From Pseudopontixanthobacter vadosimaris (lineage in GTDB: Bacteria; Pseudomonadota; Alphaproteobacteria; Sphingomonadales; Sphingomonadaceae): 64,000 nt of DNA. The translations under genes were made by a program, and so were the position numbers. This document shows positions 43,038 through 52,361 of this stretch, in pieces. Below the pieces are notes generated by a model, which did no database searches, was not told where the DNA came from, and saw only the letters and a program-made list of their open reading frames with translations. Every line of letters starts with the position of its first letter. Within the stretch, counting starts at the first letter, position 1. The DNA lies in NCBI RefSeq assembly GCF_012979275.1, contig NZ_JABASZ010000014.1, positions 360,307 to 424,306 on the forward strand, in the 5' to 3' direction.

Positions 43038-43226
43038 CACACGATGCCGCGCATCTTCGGATGGGCGGGCTTTACGGCGGAACGCCACCCGGTCAAGGGG
43101 TAGTATCCACCGGGCGGACCCTCTTGCATAAACAGGGCAATCTTGGAAGGGAAAAATGCCAGGAAGTCTTCCAAGCGCAACTTTATTTCGGGCTTGCAGC
43201 GGGCGAACTCCGATATATCCTGATTC

Positions 43227-43862
43227 ATGATGGCATCTTCCGGCGAATCTTCAGTGGCACGGTTGATCACCCGCGCCGGTATGCAGCAAGTCCCGACCGG
43301 CAGGCTTGAACTGCTGCAATTGCGCCGATTTATCGGCCCTGAGCTTTGCGAAAGGCTGGTCGGACTGATCGATGGCAACCGACGGCCATCCACGATTGCC
43401 GACGACAATGGCGACAGCGCTTTCAGGACCAGCGAAACCTGCGATCTGCCGCAGACGGATGCCGCCGTGGTCGCGATGGAAACTGCCCTCACCGAACTGT
43501 CCGGCATCGACCCTGCCCATGGCGAGCCGATACAGGGCCAACGATATGCCTTGGGTCAGGAGTTCAAGGCGCATACGGATTATTTCGAGCCCGGAGGGCT
43601 TGATTACGACCGCTACTGTTCGCTCGCCGGGCAGCGGAGCTGGACCTTCATGGTCTATCTGAACCATGTGGAGGCGGGGGGCGGGACGCGGTTCAAATCG
43701 ATCAGCAAGACGATCAATCCCGAACAGGGCAAGCTGCTTTGCTGGAACAACCGCCGCTCCGACGGCAGCGTGAATCCCCACACGATGCACCACGGGATGA
43801 AGGTGCGGCGAGGCACCAAATACATCATTACCAAATGGTATCGTGAACGGCCGTGGAACTGA
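43227..43862 (+). CDS. Prolyl-4-hydroxylase-like 2-oxoglutarate/Fe(II) oxygenase
   Basis: 211 residues. The iron ligands are visible as HTD (His116, Asp118) in EFKAHTDYFEPGG and a distal His in NPHTMHHGMKV, with the 2-oxoglutarate-binding Lys198 in RRGTKYIITKWYR. This is the bacterial prolyl-4-hydroxylase alpha-subunit-like family; the target protein is unknown. The first of two ATG codons is taken as start. The stop overlaps the following damaged gene by 10 bases. Confidence 0.9.
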   Translation: MMASSGESSVARLITRAGMQQVPTGRLELLQLRRFIGPELCERLVGLIDGNRRPSTIADDNGDSAFRTSETCDLPQTDAAVVAMETALTELSGIDPAHGEPIQGQRYALGQEFKAHTDYFEPGGLDYDRYCSLAGQRSWTFMVYLNHVEAGGGTRFKSISKTINPEQGKLLCWNNRRSDGSVNPHTMHHGMKVRRGTKYIITKWYRERPWN

Positions 43863-44181
43863 TCGCCGCCCCCGCCCTGATCGTGATCTATCGCTGGCGG
43901 ATCGCCACCGAAGATGCCGAGGAATTTCGCCGAAGCTGGGCAAGGGCGACCCGTGAACTTGCGCCGTTCGGATCACTGGGGTCGCTGCTGGCCGTAGGAC
44001 AGGACGGCATATATCATGCCACGCCCTCTGGCCCGACCGCGAAACGAGAGACGCGGCTTTTGCCAAAATGAGCAAAATCGCCTGGCCGCCAGCAGAAGCG
44101 CTCGAGCCGGTTGTTCTCGACACGATCGACAATCTCTGGCGGATAAATGAAAAGGGCGGCCCCGTCGGACCGCCCTCCTAA
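43853..44181 (+). pseudogene. Frameshifted antibiotic-biosynthesis-monooxygenase-like gene
   Basis: From GTG 43853 one frame reads LIVIYRWRIATEDAEEFRRS, then SLLAVGQDGIYHA, like the start of ABM-fold proteins. From about 44023 the frame two bases on reads ALWPDRETRDAAFAKM and then IAWPPAEALEPVVLDTIDNL, a natural continuation. One base appears to be missing around 44018..44022. In the first frame the sequence becomes TPSGPTAKRETRLLPK and stops at 44071. The shift may be a real mutation or a sequencing error. The C-terminal codons run into the rpmE terminator. Confidence 0.7.
44150..44175 (-). terminator. Intrinsic terminator of rpmE
   Basis: GGGCGG (44154..44159) and CCGCCC (44170..44175) pair around a ten-base loop. 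On the minus strand the hairpin is followed by TTTTC. It lies 38 bases after the rpmE stop. Confidence 0.8.
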
Positions 44182-44212
44182 ACGGCCTTGCAGCCGCCTA
44201 TCGCAGGAAACC

Positions 44213-44440
44213 TTACTTCTTGCCGAGCGAAAGCCCGCCGAAACGCTTGTTGAACTGGGCAACGCGGCCGCCTTCCTGAAGCTGCTGCTTGCCGCCGGTC
44301 CATGCCGGGTGGCTGGTGGGGTCGATATCCAGTGTCAGCGTGTCGCCTTCCTTGCCCCAGGTCGAACGGGTCTGGAATTCTGTGCCATCGGTCATCTTGA
44401 CGGTGATGGTGTGGTAATCGGGATGCGTTTCGGCCTTCAT
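44213..44440 (-). CDS. rpmE: 50S ribosomal protein bL31
   Basis: 75 residues, [20 protein letters not shown], with [20 protein letters not shown] and the RFGGL end of bL31. It has no cysteine, so it is the zinc-independent form. The start at 44440 has CGGAGA upstream. It lies 113 bases after the fabZ stop on the same strand, with its own terminator. Confidence 0.96.
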   Translation of the reverse strand: MKAETHPDYHTITVKMTDGTEFQTRSTWGKEGDTLTLDIDPTSHPAWTGGKQQLQEGGRVAQFNKRFGGLSLGKK

Positions 44441-44553
44441 GGCATAGTCTCCGTGCATGGGACCGGTTCCGACCGGGCCCGCAAATATCGGGTGTGGGCA
44501 ATTGCCCTGGAAAGCCGCGCGCCTAGCGGGAGCGAGGGTCAATTACAAGCGCT

Positions 44554-45030
44554 TTAGGCGCCCTCTTCCGGTGCGTCGGCGATCATGGCGGTGAACTGCA
44601 CGTCGCATGTCACCTTGCCTTCGACCTCGGCCTTGCCCCAGAACTTGCACACGCGTGCGCGCTGCTGGACGAATCCGGCCTTCAGATCGAGCAGGCAGCC
44701 GGGTTCGACCGGAGCACGGAATTTCGCGTCGCTGATCGCCATGAAATAGACGAGCTTGCCGCTGCCGGCGAGGTCGAGCGTCTCGACCGCCAGAATACCG
44801 GCCGCCTGCGCCAAGGCCTCGACCTGAAGCACGCCCGGCATGATCGGGCGACCGGGAAAATGCCCCTGGAAGTAATCCTCGTTAAAACTTACAGCCTTGA
44901 TGGCGTGGATTTCTTCGCCCTTCGACAGGCTTTTCACCCTGTCGACCAGCAACATGGGGTAACGATGCGGCAGGGCGGCAAGCACCTTCTTGATGTCGTA
45001 TCCGGCGGATCGTTCGGTATCGCTCATCAC
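44554..45030 (-). CDS. fabZ: 3-hydroxyacyl-ACP dehydratase FabZ
   Basis: 158 residues with the hotdog-fold active site [23 protein letters not shown] and [12 protein letters not shown] near the start. It dehydrates 3-hydroxyacyl-ACP. Two ATG codons open the gene; either may be used. In most Gram-negatives fabZ lies between lpxD and lpxA; here skp is directly upstream and rpmE directly downstream, so the lipid A genes are absent. Confidence 0.95.
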   Translation of the reverse strand: MMSDTERSAGYDIKKVLAALPHRYPMLLVDRVKSLSKGEEIHAIKAVSFNEDYFQGHFPGRPIMPGVLQVEALAQAAGILAVETLDLAGSGKLVYFMAISDAKFRAPVEPGCLLDLKAGFVQQRARVCKFWGKAEVEGKVTCDVQFTAMIADAPEEGA

Positions 45031-45060
45031 CCTCCCCCTTCGCTATCCATGTAGATGCTA

Positions 45061-45735
45061 TCAGCGGCCGGTGGGCTGCTGGGCCGGTGCGGCAGCGGGC
45101 TGCGCCTGCTGAGCCGCTGCCGCCGCCTGCTGTTCGCGAATTTCGCGCGGCAGCCAACCCTGCGGCGGGACAAGCTGGGCGCTGGGCAGCAGGGTGTTCA
45201 ATTCGGTCAGCACTTCCTGCGTCATGTTGAGCGGCGCTGCGGCGTAAAGAACGCCGCCCTGACCCGCCTCGATGACGAGATCGATGCGCTTCTTGGTCGC
45301 AGCCTGCTGAATCGCCCGGTCCAGCTGTTCCTCGATCTGTTCCTGGACATAGGCGCGGCTGAGGGCGACCGGCTGCATGATCGTCTGCAACTCGCGCTGG
45401 CCGGCTGCCTCGATCTGCTGGATCTGCGCGGCCTGCTGCTGCAGCGCCTGCTGCCCGGCATTGCTCTGCTGCGCGGTCTGGAACTGGGTGTAGAGCGGCT
45501 GAAGCTGCGCGGCGAGCTGCTGCTGGCGCTGCGTCGCCTGCTGGATCTGCGCCGCATAGGTTGTCTGACGCTGCTGTTCAGCCGTCTGCAACGCATTCGA
45601 ACGGGCGATGATGGCGTTCAGATTGACGACGCCCACGCCCTGCGCCTGCTGGGCAGCAGCGGGAGCGGCAGCGATCGGCGCGGATGCGGTCAGGACCAGG
45701 CCAGCCATCATCAGGGGTTTGAGAAAGGTTTTCAT
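45061..45735 (-). CDS. skp: Periplasmic OmpH/Skp chaperone
   Basis: 224 residues. A signal peptide (LMMAGLVLTASAPIAAAPA) is followed by a Gln/Ala-rich coiled coil (about 60-130; QQRQTTYAAQIQQATQRQQQ) and a second half that closes the tentacle fold. Skp carries outer-membrane proteins to BamA. It starts where bamA stops (one-base overlap). The Gln-rich coil and the Ala/Gln/Pro-rich tail make it longer than E. coli Skp. Confidence 0.92.
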   Translation of the reverse strand: MKTFLKPLMMAGLVLTASAPIAAAPAAAQQAQGVGVVNLNAIIARSNALQTAEQQRQTTYAAQIQQATQRQQQLAAQLQPLYTQFQTAQQSNAGQQALQQQAAQIQQIEAAGQRELQTIMQPVALSRAYVQEQIEEQLDRAIQQAATKKRIDLVIEAGQGGVLYAAAPLNMTQEVLTELNTLLPSAQLVPPQGWLPREIREQQAAAAAQQAQPAAAPAQQPTGR

Positions 45736-48434
45736 CAGAATTGCGTCCCTACGTTGAAGGTCAAGAGTTTGGTGTCATCGCCTTCCTGCGTCAGCAGGGC
45801 CTTGGCGAGATCGATGCGGAACGGGCCGAAGGGCGAGTTCCAGTTCACGCCGATACCCACCGAAAGGCGCGGTTTGGCAGTATCGCCGACGAAGATTTCC
45901 TGGAAAGGAAGCGCGACCTGCTGAAGGGCAGGATCGAGCGGATTGCCGGCGGCATCGGTCGGCATGTTGGTCAGCGCACTGTCGGGGCCGATGAAAAGCA
46001 GTTCGCCGTCGGCGTTCCGCAATTGCCGGCTGATACCTTCCGGGAACGGCGATGTCAGCAGTTCCGGCTGACGCACGTTGAACAAGGCACCCACATCCAT
46101 GAAGACGGACGGGCGAAGGCCGAGTTCGCTGGCGCCCGAGCCCAGGGGAAGCTCCAGTTCCGCACGGCCCAGATAATAGGCTGTCCCGCCGATGGCGTCA
46201 TCCTGCACGTCATTCTGATCGGTGACGATGATCGGGTTACCGTCCGCATCGGCAATGATCGGCTGCCGGACCACGCGCGGCCCGACGCCGCGGATGTCGA
46301 AGCCGCGGAACTGCGGTTCGCCGAGGAAGAAGCGATCCGTCAGGCGGACGTCGTCCGCGCCGGGGCGGTTTTCAAGGCCACGGATCGCGCCGCCTTCCGC
46401 CGCGAGCGAAAAGACGAAGCCGCTGCCAAGGTTGAAGAATTGCGCTGCCCTGCCGCGCAGGCGAAGATATTCGACCGATCCGCCGAGCCCCGCATATTCG
46501 GCAGTCACCGACATGCTGCGCCCTCTGGTCGGACGGAAGGAATTGTCGAGCTGGTTCAAAGCCAGGGTCAGCCCGAGAATAGAACTGGTTCTCTCGCCCA
46601 GGGCATCGCACAGGTAGCGACCGGCCCGGAAGGGATCGCAGGTTTCGATACCGTCGCCATCGAGGTCGGAGAAGAATTCCGTCTCGCTGATGGTCACATC
46701 GTCGAAATTCAACGTGTAGCTGCCCACCAGCGAAATATATTCGGTGAGAGGCACACCCGCGCGCAGCGTGCCGCCCGTGGTCGATTGTTCGTAACGCGAA
46801 ACCTGGTTGTTGAAATTGGGACTGTTGAGATCGCGGCGATATATATCGATACCGGCGGAGATGTTGCGATCGAAGACATAGGGTTCGGAGAAGCTGAGGC
46901 CGAACGAACGTGAATAGCGCGAGTAATTGGCGCTCAACCCGATCGTCTGGCCGCGTCCGCGAAAGTTCCTCTCGCGGATCGACGCGGCAAGGATGAAGCT
47001 CTCGATGGAAGAGAAGCCCGCGGACAGCTGCAATTCGCCCGTCGGCTGATCCTCGACATTGGCTTCCAGGATGATCTGGTCGGGGGACGATCCCTCGCGT
47101 TGGGTAATCTCGAAATTTTCCTGGAAGAACCCGAGCGACTTAATGCGATTGCTGCTGCGGCGGACGGCCAGCGAATTGAACGCATCGCCTTCTGCCAGGC
47201 GGAATTCGCGGCGCACCACCTTGTCCTGCGTCAGCGTGTTGCCGTTCACGTCGATGCGTTCGACATAGACGCGCGGCGCTTCGCTGATGACGAAGGTGAC
47301 ATCCATGGTCAGGTCTTCGCGGTTGCGGCGGAACTGGGGCTGCACGTCCGCAAAGGCATAGCCGAAGGTTCCGGCCAGCTCGGCGAATTGCTCCACCGTG
47401 TCCTCGACCGACTTGGCATTGTACCAGTCGCCCTCCTCTACCTGCAGACTGCGGGTCAAGGCTTCGCTGTCGAAGTCACGCAACTGGCTGTCGACCTCGA
47501 CATCGCCGAAGCGATAGCGTTCGCCTTCCTCCACGACATAGGTGATGATGAAGTCGCGATTGTCGGGCGTGAGTTCCGCGACCGCCGATACGACGCGGAA
47601 ATCGGCATAGCCCTGCGTCAAATAGAACTTGCGCAGGTTCTGCTGGTCGAAAGCGAGCCGGTCAGGGTCGTAGCTGGTGTTGGAACTCAGGAAACTGGTC
47701 AGGCGGGCCTGTTTGGTGACCATCTCGCCGCGCAGATCGCTGTCGGAAAAATCCTCATTGCCGATGATGTTGATCTGGCGGACCTTGCTCTTCGGCCCTT
47801 CCGTGATCTCGTAAACGATATCGACGCGGTTCTGGGCCAGTTGCACCATCTGCGGTTCGACCGTCGCGGCGAAGCGGCCCTGACGCTTGTAGAGTTCGAG
47901 GATGCGCGCGACATCGGCGCGAACCTTCGACCGCGTGAAGATCTGACGCGGCGCCAGGCGGATTTCAGGAAGGATCTTGTCGTCCTTCAGCCGCTTGTTG
48001 CCTTCCAGGATGATCCGGTTGATGACGGGGTTCTCCGTCACTTCGATCAACACCGCGCCATTGTCGTTGCGGATGGTGAAATCGGAAAAAAGCTCCGTGG
48101 CCGCCAAATCCTTCAGCGCCTGGTCCGCGGCCTCCTGGGTATATTCCTGCCCCGGGCGCAGCTTGATATAGCTGAGGATGGTCTGCGGCTCCAGCCGCTG
48201 GGCACCCTGAACCGCGATGGTGCGGATGATGTCGTTCTGCGCCATCGGAGAAGGCGGCGCAGTCCGGACCGCCGGAACCGCTGGCTGCACAGCCGCGGGA
48301 TCAGCCTCGTTGCCGGCGTCCTGCGCCATGACCGTCGCCGGCATCCCGGCAAGCATGGTTCCGCCGAGCAAGGCAAGAGCAAGCCGCTTGCCGGCAACGA
48401 AATTTTCTGCGCCGGTCATATTACGTCCAATCAT
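45735..48434 (-). CDS. bamA: Outer-membrane protein assembly factor BamA
   Basis: 899 residues. A signal peptide (LALALLGGTMLAGMPATVMA) precedes five POTRA domains (first: IRTIAVQGAQRLEPQTILSY) and a 16-strand Omp85 barrel, which includes the conserved FFLGEPQFRGFDIRGVGPR (the family's RGF motif) and an aromatic C-terminus (LLTFNVGTQF). It inserts outer-membrane beta-barrels. The start at 48434 is not strongly supported by a ribosome-binding site; ATG 48419 is an alternative. It follows rseP by 171 bases. Confidence 0.95.
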   Translation of the reverse strand: MIGRNMTGAENFVAGKRLALALLGGTMLAGMPATVMAQDAGNEADPAAVQPAVPAVRTAPPSPMAQNDIIRTIAVQGAQRLEPQTILSYIKLRPGQEYTQEAADQALKDLAATELFSDFTIRNDNGAVLIEVTENPVINRIILEGNKRLKDDKILPEIRLAPRQIFTRSKVRADVARILELYKRQGRFAATVEPQMVQLAQNRVDIVYEITEGPKSKVRQINIIGNEDFSDSDLRGEMVTKQARLTSFLSSNTSYDPDRLAFDQQNLRKFYLTQGYADFRVVSAVAELTPDNRDFIITYVVEEGERYRFGDVEVDSQLRDFDSEALTRSLQVEEGDWYNAKSVEDTVEQFAELAGTFGYAFADVQPQFRRNREDLTMDVTFVISEAPRVYVERIDVNGNTLTQDKVVRREFRLAEGDAFNSLAVRRSSNRIKSLGFFQENFEITQREGSSPDQIILEANVEDQPTGELQLSAGFSSIESFILAASIRERNFRGRGQTIGLSANYSRYSRSFGLSFSEPYVFDRNISAGIDIYRRDLNSPNFNNQVSRYEQSTTGGTLRAGVPLTEYISLVGSYTLNFDDVTISETEFFSDLDGDGIETCDPFRAGRYLCDALGERTSSILGLTLALNQLDNSFRPTRGRSMSVTAEYAGLGGSVEYLRLRGRAAQFFNLGSGFVFSLAAEGGAIRGLENRPGADDVRLTDRFFLGEPQFRGFDIRGVGPRVVRQPIIADADGNPIIVTDQNDVQDDAIGGTAYYLGRAELELPLGSGASELGLRPSVFMDVGALFNVRQPELLTSPFPEGISRQLRNADGELLFIGPDSALTNMPTDAAGNPLDPALQQVALPFQEIFVGDTAKPRLSVGIGVNWNSPFGPFRIDLAKALLTQEGDDTKLLTFNVGTQF

Positions 48435-48605
48435 CGACAAGGGTGATCCCGTCCAATAGTATTTCTGCGCCCCCTTTGTTGAAAGGGATGGCCCCGCCCC
48501 CCGACGTGACCTGCCCGCGCCCCCTGCCCGATGCAGCCGGGCCAATCAAGCGATTGCCGTCGGCTGCGCCACCTTCGGCCCCGCGCGCAAGGCAGACGGC
48601 GCCGC

Positions 48606-49724
48606 CTAGAGCGTGCCGAAGATCGGCAGCGACACGATATCGTTGATGGTCACGAACACCATCAACGCCAGCACCAGCGCGACACCGCCGCGATAGGCAA
48701 ACTCGATGCCGCGCGGCCCGACAGGCCTGCGGCGGACCGCTTCGATGGCGTAGAACGCAAGGTGCCCGCCATCGAGCGCCGGAATTGGCAGCAGGTTAAT
48801 GAATGCCAAGTTAATTGAGATCAACGCTGCGAATTCGATGAACGGCAGCGCACCCTGCGACAATTTCTCACCCGAATATTTGGCGATCTTTATCGGTCCG
48901 CCAAGTTCGCGAACCGATCTGTCGCCCACGAAGATCTGGCGAATGCCTTCGATCATCATCTGCACGAGGCGTATGTTGGATCCCGCAGCGAGGCCGATCG
49001 CCTGCACGGGCCCGACTTCGTCAAATGCAACGGAGTCGCCCTGCACCCCCAGCAGCCCGATCCGCCCCTGATTGCCGTATTGGTCGGTAAAGGTATAATC
49101 CTGCGTCACCAGCGGAACGGTGAGCCGTTGCCCGTCCCTCTCGACCGCAAGCTCCATCGGCTGGCCCGGCTGCAGCATCACGGCATTGCGGACCTGCATG
49201 AAATCATCCACCGCGCTGCCGTCGATCGCGACGATGCGGTCACCTTCGCGAATACCTGCATCGCGCGCCACGGATTCCTCGGTGAAACCAGTCACCAGCG
49301 GCGGGGTCACCGGATTGCCGTAGGCCATGAAGAAACCGGCAAAAATGGCTATGGCAACGACGATGTTGGTCAGCGGGCCGGCAAGCACGATCAATGCGCG
49401 TTGCCACAATGGAGCGTGAGGGAAGCTGCCCTCGCGTTCCTCGGCGCTCGCCCTGTCACGTTCATTTGCATCGGGGATGCTGGCCGGATTCATGTCGCCC
49501 TTGAACTGGACATATCCGCCCAGCGGCAGGGCCGACAATTTCCAGCGCGTACCCCGCCGGTCGGTGAACCCTGCCAGTTCCTTTCCGAAACCGACGGAGA
49601 ATGCCCTGGCTTTGACACCGAAAAGGCGGCCCATCAGATAATGGCCGAATTCGTGCACCGTGACCAGCGGACCGAGGAGCAGCAGAAATCCGGCGGCGTA
49701 AATCCAGAAGGGGGGAGATTCCAA
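48606..49724 (-). CDS. rseP: Site-2 metalloprotease RseP
   Basis: 372 residues. Zinc motif HEFGH at 24-28 in the first membrane segment, one PDZ domain (about 125-200; VARDAGIREGDRIVAIDGS), and NLLPIPALDGGHL as the third-ligand segment. It cleaves anti-sigma factors in the membrane. No ATG fits: the family start falls on TTG at 49724 (LESPPFWIYAAGF), with CAGGAC upstream, just after the dxr stop. Longer in-frame readings inside dxr have no family sequence. Confidence 0.92.
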   Translation of the reverse strand: MESPPFWIYAAGFLLLLGPLVTVHEFGHYLMGRLFGVKARAFSVGFGKELAGFTDRRGTRWKLSALPLGGYVQFKGDMNPASIPDANERDRASAEEREGSFPHAPLWQRALIVLAGPLTNIVVAIAIFAGFFMAYGNPVTPPLVTGFTEESVARDAGIREGDRIVAIDGSAVDDFMQVRNAVMLQPGQPMELAVERDGQRLTVPLVTQDYTFTDQYGNQGRIGLLGVQGDSVAFDEVGPVQAIGLAAGSNIRLVQMMIEGIRQIFVGDRSVRELGGPIKIAKYSGEKLSQGALPFIEFAALISINLAFINLLPIPALDGGHLAFYAIEAVRRRPVGPRGIEFAYRGGVALVLALMVFVTINDIVSLPIFGTL

Positions 49725-49726
49725 GA

Positions 49727-50884
49727 TCAGTCCTGTTCCAGCAAGGTAGCGGCGCGGCGGCGGCCTTCCGCATCTGCGGCCAGCACGTCGTCCAGTGTCT
49801 GCGGGGCGGCGATGCGCGTTGCATCGAGTGTCTCCGCCACCAGTGGCGCGATGCGGGTGAACGCGATCTGACCGGAAAGGAATGCAGCCACCGCAACTTC
49901 GTTTGCGGCGTTCAGAACGGCAGGTGCCGCACCTCCTTCCTGCACCGCTTCCCGGGCAAGCCGCGTCGCCGGGAACAATTCCTCGTCCGGTGCGAAGAAC
50001 GACAATTCGCCCAGCGCGGCGAGGTCGAGGCGCGCGCAGGGCGTCGCCATGCGGCGCGGCCAGGCGAGGCACGAGGCGATCGGCACCCGCATATCGGACG
50101 GACCGAGTTGCGCCAGCGTCGACCCGTCGCGAAATTCGACCATGGAGTGCACGACGCTCTGCGGATGGACGATGATGCGAATATTTTTGAGGCCGACCGG
50201 GAACAGATGATGCGCCTCGATGAATTCCAGCCCCTTGTTCATCATGGTCGCGGAATCGACGCTGATCTTCGCGCCCATGTCCCAGTTGGGATGTGCGACG
50301 GCCTGGGCCGGTGTGACCCGTGCCAGTTCATCGGCGCTGAAGGTGCGCAAAGGGCCACCGCTTGCGGTCAGCGTGATGGTTCGCACATCGTCCAAAATGT
50401 TGCCCGCAAGGCACTGGAATATCGCATTATGTTCTGAATCGACAGGCAGCAGGGTTGCGCCGCTCCGTTCTACCGCAGACATCATGACCGCACCTGCCGA
50501 AACAAGAGCCTCCTTGTTGGCGAGCGCTATCGTACCCCCCTGTTCGATGGCCGCCATTGTCGGGGCGAGACCGGCGCATCCGACGATGGCCGCCAGCGTC
50601 AGATCGGCGGGCCGTGCAGCGGCATCACACAGCGCCTGCCTTCCGGCGGACGCTTCCACACCGCTGCCGCCTAGCGCATCGCGCAAGGCGGGCAGGTGCG
50701 CCTCATCCGCGACAACGGCCACCTGCGCTTCGAACTCCCTGGCGAGCGCCGCCAATTCGCTCGCGCTGCAATTTGCGGTGAGCGCCACCACCCGCCACTG
50801 GTCGCGATTGCGGCGGATGAGATCGAGCGTCGATGCGCCCACCGATCCGGTCGCGCCGAGGATGGAGATGCTGCGCGCGGCCAT
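49727..50884 (-). CDS. dxr: 1-deoxy-D-xylulose-5-phosphate reductoisomerase
   Basis: 385 residues. NADPH-binding SILGATGSVGASTLDLI, the metal and substrate loop LPVDSEHNAIFQCL and SGGPLRTFS are intact. It makes 2-C-methyl-D-erythritol 4-phosphate, the committed step of the MEP isoprenoid pathway, which supplies UppS encoded two genes upstream. It overlaps cdsA by one base and is followed by rseP. Confidence 0.97.
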   Translation of the reverse strand: MAARSISILGATGSVGASTLDLIRRNRDQWRVVALTANCSASELAALAREFEAQVAVVADEAHLPALRDALGGSGVEASAGRQALCDAAARPADLTLAAIVGCAGLAPTMAAIEQGGTIALANKEALVSAGAVMMSAVERSGATLLPVDSEHNAIFQCLAGNILDDVRTITLTASGGPLRTFSADELARVTPAQAVAHPNWDMGAKISVDSATMMNKGLEFIEAHHLFPVGLKNIRIIVHPQSVVHSMVEFRDGSTLAQLGPSDMRVPIASCLAWPRRMATPCARLDLAALGELSFFAPDEELFPATRLAREAVQEGGAAPAVLNAANEVAVAAFLSGQIAFTRIAPLVAETLDATRIAAPQTLDDVLAADAEGRRRAATLLEQD

Positions 50885-51651
50885 CAGTTCACCGCGATAC
50901 TGGCAATTGCGGCGACGGCCAGCGCAACGGGCAGCATGCCGTCCACCCTGTCGAAAAAGCCGCCATGCCCCGGGATCAGGTTGGAACTGTCCTTGCGACC
51001 GGCTTTGCGCTTCATCCAGCTTTCGAAGAAATCACCCACCTGCGCCACGATCGCGAGGACACCGCCCACCAGCGCCGCAACCCACAGATTGCCGAAACTT
51101 TCCGATATGCCCAGCGCGAAGCCGGGGCCAAGGGCCTCCGGATCGTTCATGAACAAGACCCAGACGATCACCCACGCGGCGGCGGCAAGCATTCCGCCGC
51201 ACAGCCCTGCCCAGGTTTTCGATGGACTAATCGCAGGCGCGATCTTCGGCCCGCCCAATGCCCGGCCCATGAAATAGGCCCCTGTATCGGTCGCGATGGT
51301 TGCCCCGATGACCAGAACGAGCAGGAAATTGCCTGCGCCCGCCAGAACGAAGGCAGCCACGCCGATATAGACCGCACCGGCGAGTGCCGCAGCGATGCGA
51401 GCTGGCCAGTTTCCCGTAATCCGCGAGATCAGAAAGGCGAATTCGCAAAACGTGGCAAAAGCGACAGCGAAAATGAAAATGTCGAGCCACAATCCGCCAA
51501 GCCACAAGGCCGTGCCGGCGATGATCGCCATGACGGTCGCGGACGCGAGCCGCTTCGGAAGGTCGGACGTCCGCACCGCGAAAGGTACGGTCATGTACCG
51601 CTTCAGGCGGTCGCGCTTGCGCTCCACCGCAGCCAGATCATCGCCCGCCAT
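50884..51651 (-). CDS. cdsA: Phosphatidate cytidylyltransferase
   Basis: 255 residues, six to eight membrane segments, with the C-terminal CdsA signature in SPSKTWAGLCGGMLAA and KAGRKDSSNLIPGHGGFFDR. It makes CDP-diacylglycerol, used by PgsA and PssA. It overlaps uppS by 14 bases and dxr by one. The start at 51651 gives an N-terminal cytoplasmic stretch rich in charged residues. Confidence 0.95.
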   Translation of the reverse strand: MAGDDLAAVERKRDRLKRYMTVPFAVRTSDLPKRLASATVMAIIAGTALWLGGLWLDIFIFAVAFATFCEFAFLISRITGNWPARIAAALAGAVYIGVAAFVLAGAGNFLLVLVIGATIATDTGAYFMGRALGGPKIAPAISPSKTWAGLCGGMLAAAAWVIVWVLFMNDPEALGPGFALGISESFGNLWVAALVGGVLAIVAQVGDFFESWMKRKAGRKDSSNLIPGHGGFFDRVDGMLPVALAVAAIASIAVN

Positions 51652-52324
51652 AACGACGCTCCCTTGCCGAAAACTGGTCCAGCGCGCGACGCAAATGATC
51701 CGGAGTGAAATCAGGCCAAAGCACTTCGGTGAAGATCATTTCCGCATAGGCGCATTGCCAGAGCAGGAAATTCGACAGGCGAACCTCGCCGCTGGTGCGG
51801 ATCAGCAGATCCAGCGGCGGCAAATCCGCCGTGTCGAGATGGGCCGCGATGGTTTCGGCATTGATCTCGCCCGCCGCCGCCGCGGCCGTGGCGGCGCGGG
51901 CAATCTCCTGCTGCGAGCCGTAATTGAGCGCCACGGCGAGGACATGCGAACCCTTGCTCGTCCTCTCCAGCGCATTTTCGAGCATTTCAACAATGTCGGG
52001 CGCCAACGCCTTGTAATCCCCGATTATTTTCAGGCGAACGTCATTGGCAACGAATTCCGGTAGATCGCTGCGGATGAACCGGCGCATCAATTGCATCAGA
52101 TCGCTGACCTCATCCTCCGGACGTTTCCAGTTTTCGGACGAGAAAGCATACAGGGTCAGGCATTCGATCCCCAAGCCCTTAACCGACCGGACCAGATTGC
52201 GGACTGCCTCGACCCCGCGCCGGTGGCCCATGGCACGCGGCAGGCCGCGCTGCCGCGCCCAGCGGCCGTTCCCGTCCATGATGATCGCGACGTGCCGCGC
52301 ACGGCTGTCGCTGTCCTCGCCCAT
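51638..52324 (-). CDS. uppS: Undecaprenyl diphosphate synthase
   Basis: 228 residues with the cis-prenyltransferase motifs HVAIIMDGNGRWARQRG, GHRRGVEAVRNLV, YAFSSENWKRP and DLLIRTSGEVRLSNFLLWQ. It makes the C55 lipid carrier for peptidoglycan. It follows frr by 37 bases and overlaps cdsA. Confidence 0.97.
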   Translation of the reverse strand: MGEDSDSRARHVAIIMDGNGRWARQRGLPRAMGHRRGVEAVRNLVRSVKGLGIECLTLYAFSSENWKRPEDEVSDLMQLMRRFIRSDLPEFVANDVRLKIIGDYKALAPDIVEMLENALERTSKGSHVLAVALNYGSQQEIARAATAAAAAGEINAETIAAHLDTADLPPLDLLIRTSGEVRLSNFLLWQCAYAEMIFTEVLWPDFTPDHLRRALDQFSARERRYGGR

Positions 52325-52361
52325 TTAAACTGCCCCGGTTATGGCGTTGGTCGCACGACGC

